The translations under genes and the position numbers were made by a program. Under the pieces are notes generated by a model. That model did no database searches. It was not told where the DNA came from and saw nothing but the letters and a program-made list of their open reading frames with translations. 51,320 bases of DNA from contig JAIMAN010000014.1 in assembly GCA_023511915.1 (NCBI GenBank), forward strand, positions 1 through 51,320. Direction: 5' to 3'. The first letter of the stretch is position 1, and each line of letters starts with the position of its first letter. Below, piece after piece: positions 49,234-51,320 of this stretch. The DNA comes from Armatimonadota bacterium (GTDB taxonomy: Bacteria; Armatimonadota; Fimbriimonadia; Fimbriimonadales; GBS-DC).

Positions 49234-50304
49234 ATGCATCGCTGGAGCGGAGCGATTCTGGGCTGGCTGATTGCGCTCGCGCTGGGCTGGGCAGGGACGC
49301 CGCAGGTGCAGGCGCGCGCGGCAATCCTGATGGACGCCGCGACAGGGCAGGTGCTGTACGCCAAAAACGCGCACAAGCCCCTCCCGCCCGCCAGTATCAC
49401 GAAGGTGATGACGGCAATCCTCGTGTTGGAGCGGTGCGACTTGGACGCCGTCGTGAAAGCCTCCAAACGCGCCGTGAACACGGAAGCCAGCTCGATGCAC
49501 CTGCGCGTGGGCGAAGAGGTGAAGGTGCGCGACCTGCTCTACGCGCTGATGCTGCGCTCCGCCAACGACGCGGCGGTCGCCCTCGCGGAGCATACGGCAG
49601 GCTCGGTGGAGGCGTTCGCCGAGTTGATGAACGAGAAAGCCCAATCGCTCGGCGCGAAACGCACGCGCTTTGTGAACCCGCACGGGCTGCACGACCCGCG
49701 CCATGTGTCTACTGCCTACGACCTCGCGCTCATCACGCGCTACGCGATGGAGAACGAGACCTTCCGCGCTATCGTGAACGCCCCCTACTACATCGTGGAA
49801 CGCTCGGTGAACCAAGACGACCTGTGGATGGTGAACAAGGCGAAGTTCCTGCAGGAGTACCCCTACGCCGAGGGGGTCAAGACGGGCTACACTAATCAGG
49901 CAGGCTACTGCTTTGCGGGGTCGGCATATCGCGACGGCAGGCGGCTGATTACCGTCGTGCTGAACAGTCCGCAGCGCGTGGGGGACACGATCGCGCTGAT
50001 GGAACACGGTTTCACCGATTGGGAGCGCATCGAGTTGCCCGCAGGCGAAGTGGTGGGCACGGTTCGGGTAGAGAGCGGCGACCCGAATCAAGTTGCGTTG
50101 CGCCTTGGGGAGCCGCTGGTGTGGGTTGTGCCCAAAGCGCAGCGGGCGCGCTATCGCTGGAAAGTGCTTGCCGAACCGCTATCCGCCCCACTGCGAAGGG
50201 GCGACCCGGCGGGCTGGCTGGTGGTGTACCGCGACGAGAAGACGCTTCTCAAAGCCCCTGTGTCTGTTGCTCAGGATGTGGCGCGTCAACCGCGCCTGAG
50301 CTTG
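49234..50304 (+). CDS. D-alanyl-D-alanine carboxypeptidase (PBP5/DacF type), C-terminal end lost at a sequence junction
   Basis: About 357 native residues. The signal peptide is AILGWLIALALGWAGTPQVQA. Active-site motifs are SxxK in LPPASITKVMTA, SxN in MLRSANDAAVALAEH and KTG in GVKTGYTNQAGYC. A PBP5_C-type domain covers roughly residues 265-350 (IELPAGEVVGTVRVESGDPN ... LLKAPVSVAQDVARQ). The expected C-terminal membrane anchor is missing: near 50300 the sequence switches to an antisense nitroreductase gene. The open frame continues to 50607, but that part is an artefact of the junction. It trims peptidoglycan pentapeptides in the periplasm. Confidence 0.9.
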
Positions 50305-51165
50305 GAAATCCGCAGGCACCCGTGTGCACGCGGCCCGCAGGATGGTTCCGAACACGTCCGCGCGGATCGGCTCGCGTGCAAACTGCCGGGTCGAGCCACG
50401 CTTCGCGATGACGTCTTCGATGGGTGCGGAAGGGAGCTGCGGGAGCGCCGGAAGAAACGTGGCGGCGGCGACCGCACCGGCGCTGATGTTGCGGGCACCG
50501 CGGCGCCAGGCGCGCACCTAGTCGGCATCGGACAAGGCAGAGGCGCGGTGCATGGCGACAATTTCCGGGTATTCGATTTCACGCGGCGAGGACGGTTCCA
50601 CCGCTAGCTGGAGCGCGGGTACTTCCTCCCGCCGGGTAGGTGCGGGCACTCCCGAACCAAGCGCAACCAGCGCGAGAGCAGCTTCGCGACGGCCATCCAC
50701 CCCGATCAGGTGGTTCACGTCGTCGTCCACGAATCCCACAAGCAATCGATGCCGGATTTCGCCGCTCGTTGCCGCAGCGAGCAGGTTGGCGAGGATAGTT
50801 CCGCAGTCCAAGAATGCGTGCCGGTACGTGCGCGCGCGGTACTTCCAAGCGTTGCGCCAGAACGTGCTCGTGAACACGAGCCAAACTGGCGCGTCGCGAA
50901 ACTCCTCGGGTGCTGCGGCTGCAGCACACAGGTTCCCGCGAAAGTCACCGCGTCGTAGGCAGCGGAGGGCAAAGTCGTGAGGGCCGAAGTGGTACACCCC
51001 GGCGGGGAGATCAGGCAACTCCCCGCAGACGAGGTAGAGCTCGACGTGATACAGCGCGCCGGTGCACGACGCGGCGCGGAAGGCTACCTCCTCACCCCCG
51101 CGGCGGAGCACCCGGGTGATGCCGTTCGAGAAGTAGCACAGCCGTGCCAGCGTCTCGAGGTCCGG
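50305..51165 (-). pseudogene. SagB-type nitroreductase fragment with in-frame TAG, foreign to the rest of the window
   Basis: Minus strand reads LETLARLCYFSNGITRVLRR, ASCTGALYHVELYLVCGELP, GVYHFGPHDFALRCLRRGDF, STFWRNAWKYRARTYRHAFL and DCGTILANLLAAATSGEIRH, a SagB-type flavin nitroreductase. After HRASALSDAD a TAG (50520-50518) interrupts the frame, which continues VRAWRRGARNISAGAVAA and PIEDVIAKRGSTRQFAREPI (start of a second nitroreductase domain). It stops abruptly after RVPADF at the junction with the carboxypeptidase gene. Both ends are cut mid-domain. Codon style differs from the neighbours. Confidence 0.75.
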
Positions 51166-51320
51166 CACCCGCCGAAAGACGACCACGTGCTCCACCCCGG
51201 AGACGCCTTCCACTGCGCGATCGACCGTCTCCTTGAGCCGCAACACCTTCCCTCTGCGGTAACTGCCGTTCGCGCACACGACGGCCTTGGCGCCCGAGCT
51301 GACGATCCGCTCGCGAAGCG
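51166..51320 (-). pseudogene. Internal fragment of acetyl-CoA synthetase joined in frame to the nitroreductase
   Basis: Read from the window end on the minus strand: LRERIVSSGAKAVVCANGSY, RRGKVLRLKETVDRAVEGV, EHVVVFRR. This is the segment of AMP-forming acetyl-CoA synthetase between the first ATP-site motifs (family pattern RIxDAxxKVLITADGxxRxGK). The synthetase then stops and nitroreductase sequence begins at about 51160-51169. Only about 51 residues are visible, and the piece is open at the window end. Confidence 0.7.

Noticed and set aside
49153-50091. A 312-residue antisense frame over the carboxypeptidase gene
   Set aside because: It opposes a gene with all three penicillin-binding motifs and shows no recognisable protein features.
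46149-50520. Genetic-code change with TAG read as an amino acid
   Set aside because: TAG ends several conserved proteins here at the expected length (heparinase II/III at 3426-3428, ABC permease at 6457-6459). The two in-frame TAGs are better explained by mutation or sequence error.
50518-51279. A genuine acetyl-CoA synthetase-nitroreductase fusion protein
   Set aside because: Both domains are cut in the middle of conserved cores, and the other end of the nitroreductase is cut as well. An artefactual join is far more likely.

Overview
This is a GC-rich chromosomal stretch from a Gram-negative-type (diderm) free-living bacterium, densely packed and almost entirely coding. The gene set fits Armatimonadota best (inference, moderate confidence). 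It includes a pilMNOPQ operon with a secretin, flagellar hook genes, a PEP-CTERM exoprotein, a DUF6785-type membrane protein, a bi-domain-type oxidoreductase beside a heparinase II/III protein and an FkbM methyltransferase, a DUF4058 protein and an S55 peptidase/propeller fusion. There is no phage, integrase, transposase or CRISPR array.

Layout. 1-3.4 kb: envelope polysaccharide genes (partial oxidoreductase, fkbM methyltransferase, divergent heparinase II/III). 3.5-7.3 kb: MacA-like adaptor, ABC permease without an ATPase, TIM-barrel sugar isomerase. 7.3-11.1 kb: EF-G-like GTPase, tRNA-Val(CAC), tRNA-Leu(GAG), Cys/Met-metabolism PLP enzyme. 11.2-17.2 kb: DUF4058, amidohydrolase-like protein, then a minus-strand run of AXE1 esterase, NIL protein, CMD protein, antitoxin-like protein and DUF6785 membrane protein. 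17.4-24 kb: chemoreceptor and a 1395-residue secreted S55 peptidase. 24-31.8 kb: pnp-rpsO, SRAP and proS, a coiled-coil nuclease-like protein, nuoF. 31.9-38.3 kb: ExeA-like ATPase, HTH protein, pilM-N-O-P-Q in one tight operon. 38.3-45.4 kb: ANTAR response regulator, Nif3-like protein, a frameshifted coiled-coil nuclease, glycosyltransferase, anmK, carboxypeptidase M32. 45.5-49.1 kb: a PEP-CTERM gene with an early stop, then flgE-flgD-fliK. 49.2-50.3 kb: D,D-carboxypeptidase.

The last kilobase (about 50,300-51,320) does not belong with the rest. The D,D-carboxypeptidase loses its C-terminal tail and runs into an inverted piece of a SagB-type nitroreductase gene carrying an in-frame TAG. That piece is in turn joined in frame to an internal piece of acetyl-CoA synthetase. 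This looks like an assembly or cloning chimera, not a real locus.

The most interesting genome-style signal is a -10 hexamer (TATAAT, TATCCT, TACAAT, CATAAT) only 6-10 bases before the start codon at about eight genes, usually with no Shine-Dalgarno sequence. This suggests widespread leaderless transcription. Other genes here (rpsO, pnp, fusA-like, flgD, pil genes, MCP) have ordinary GGAGG-type sites, so both modes coexist. Several interspersed palindromic and tandem repeats sit in the intergenic gaps.
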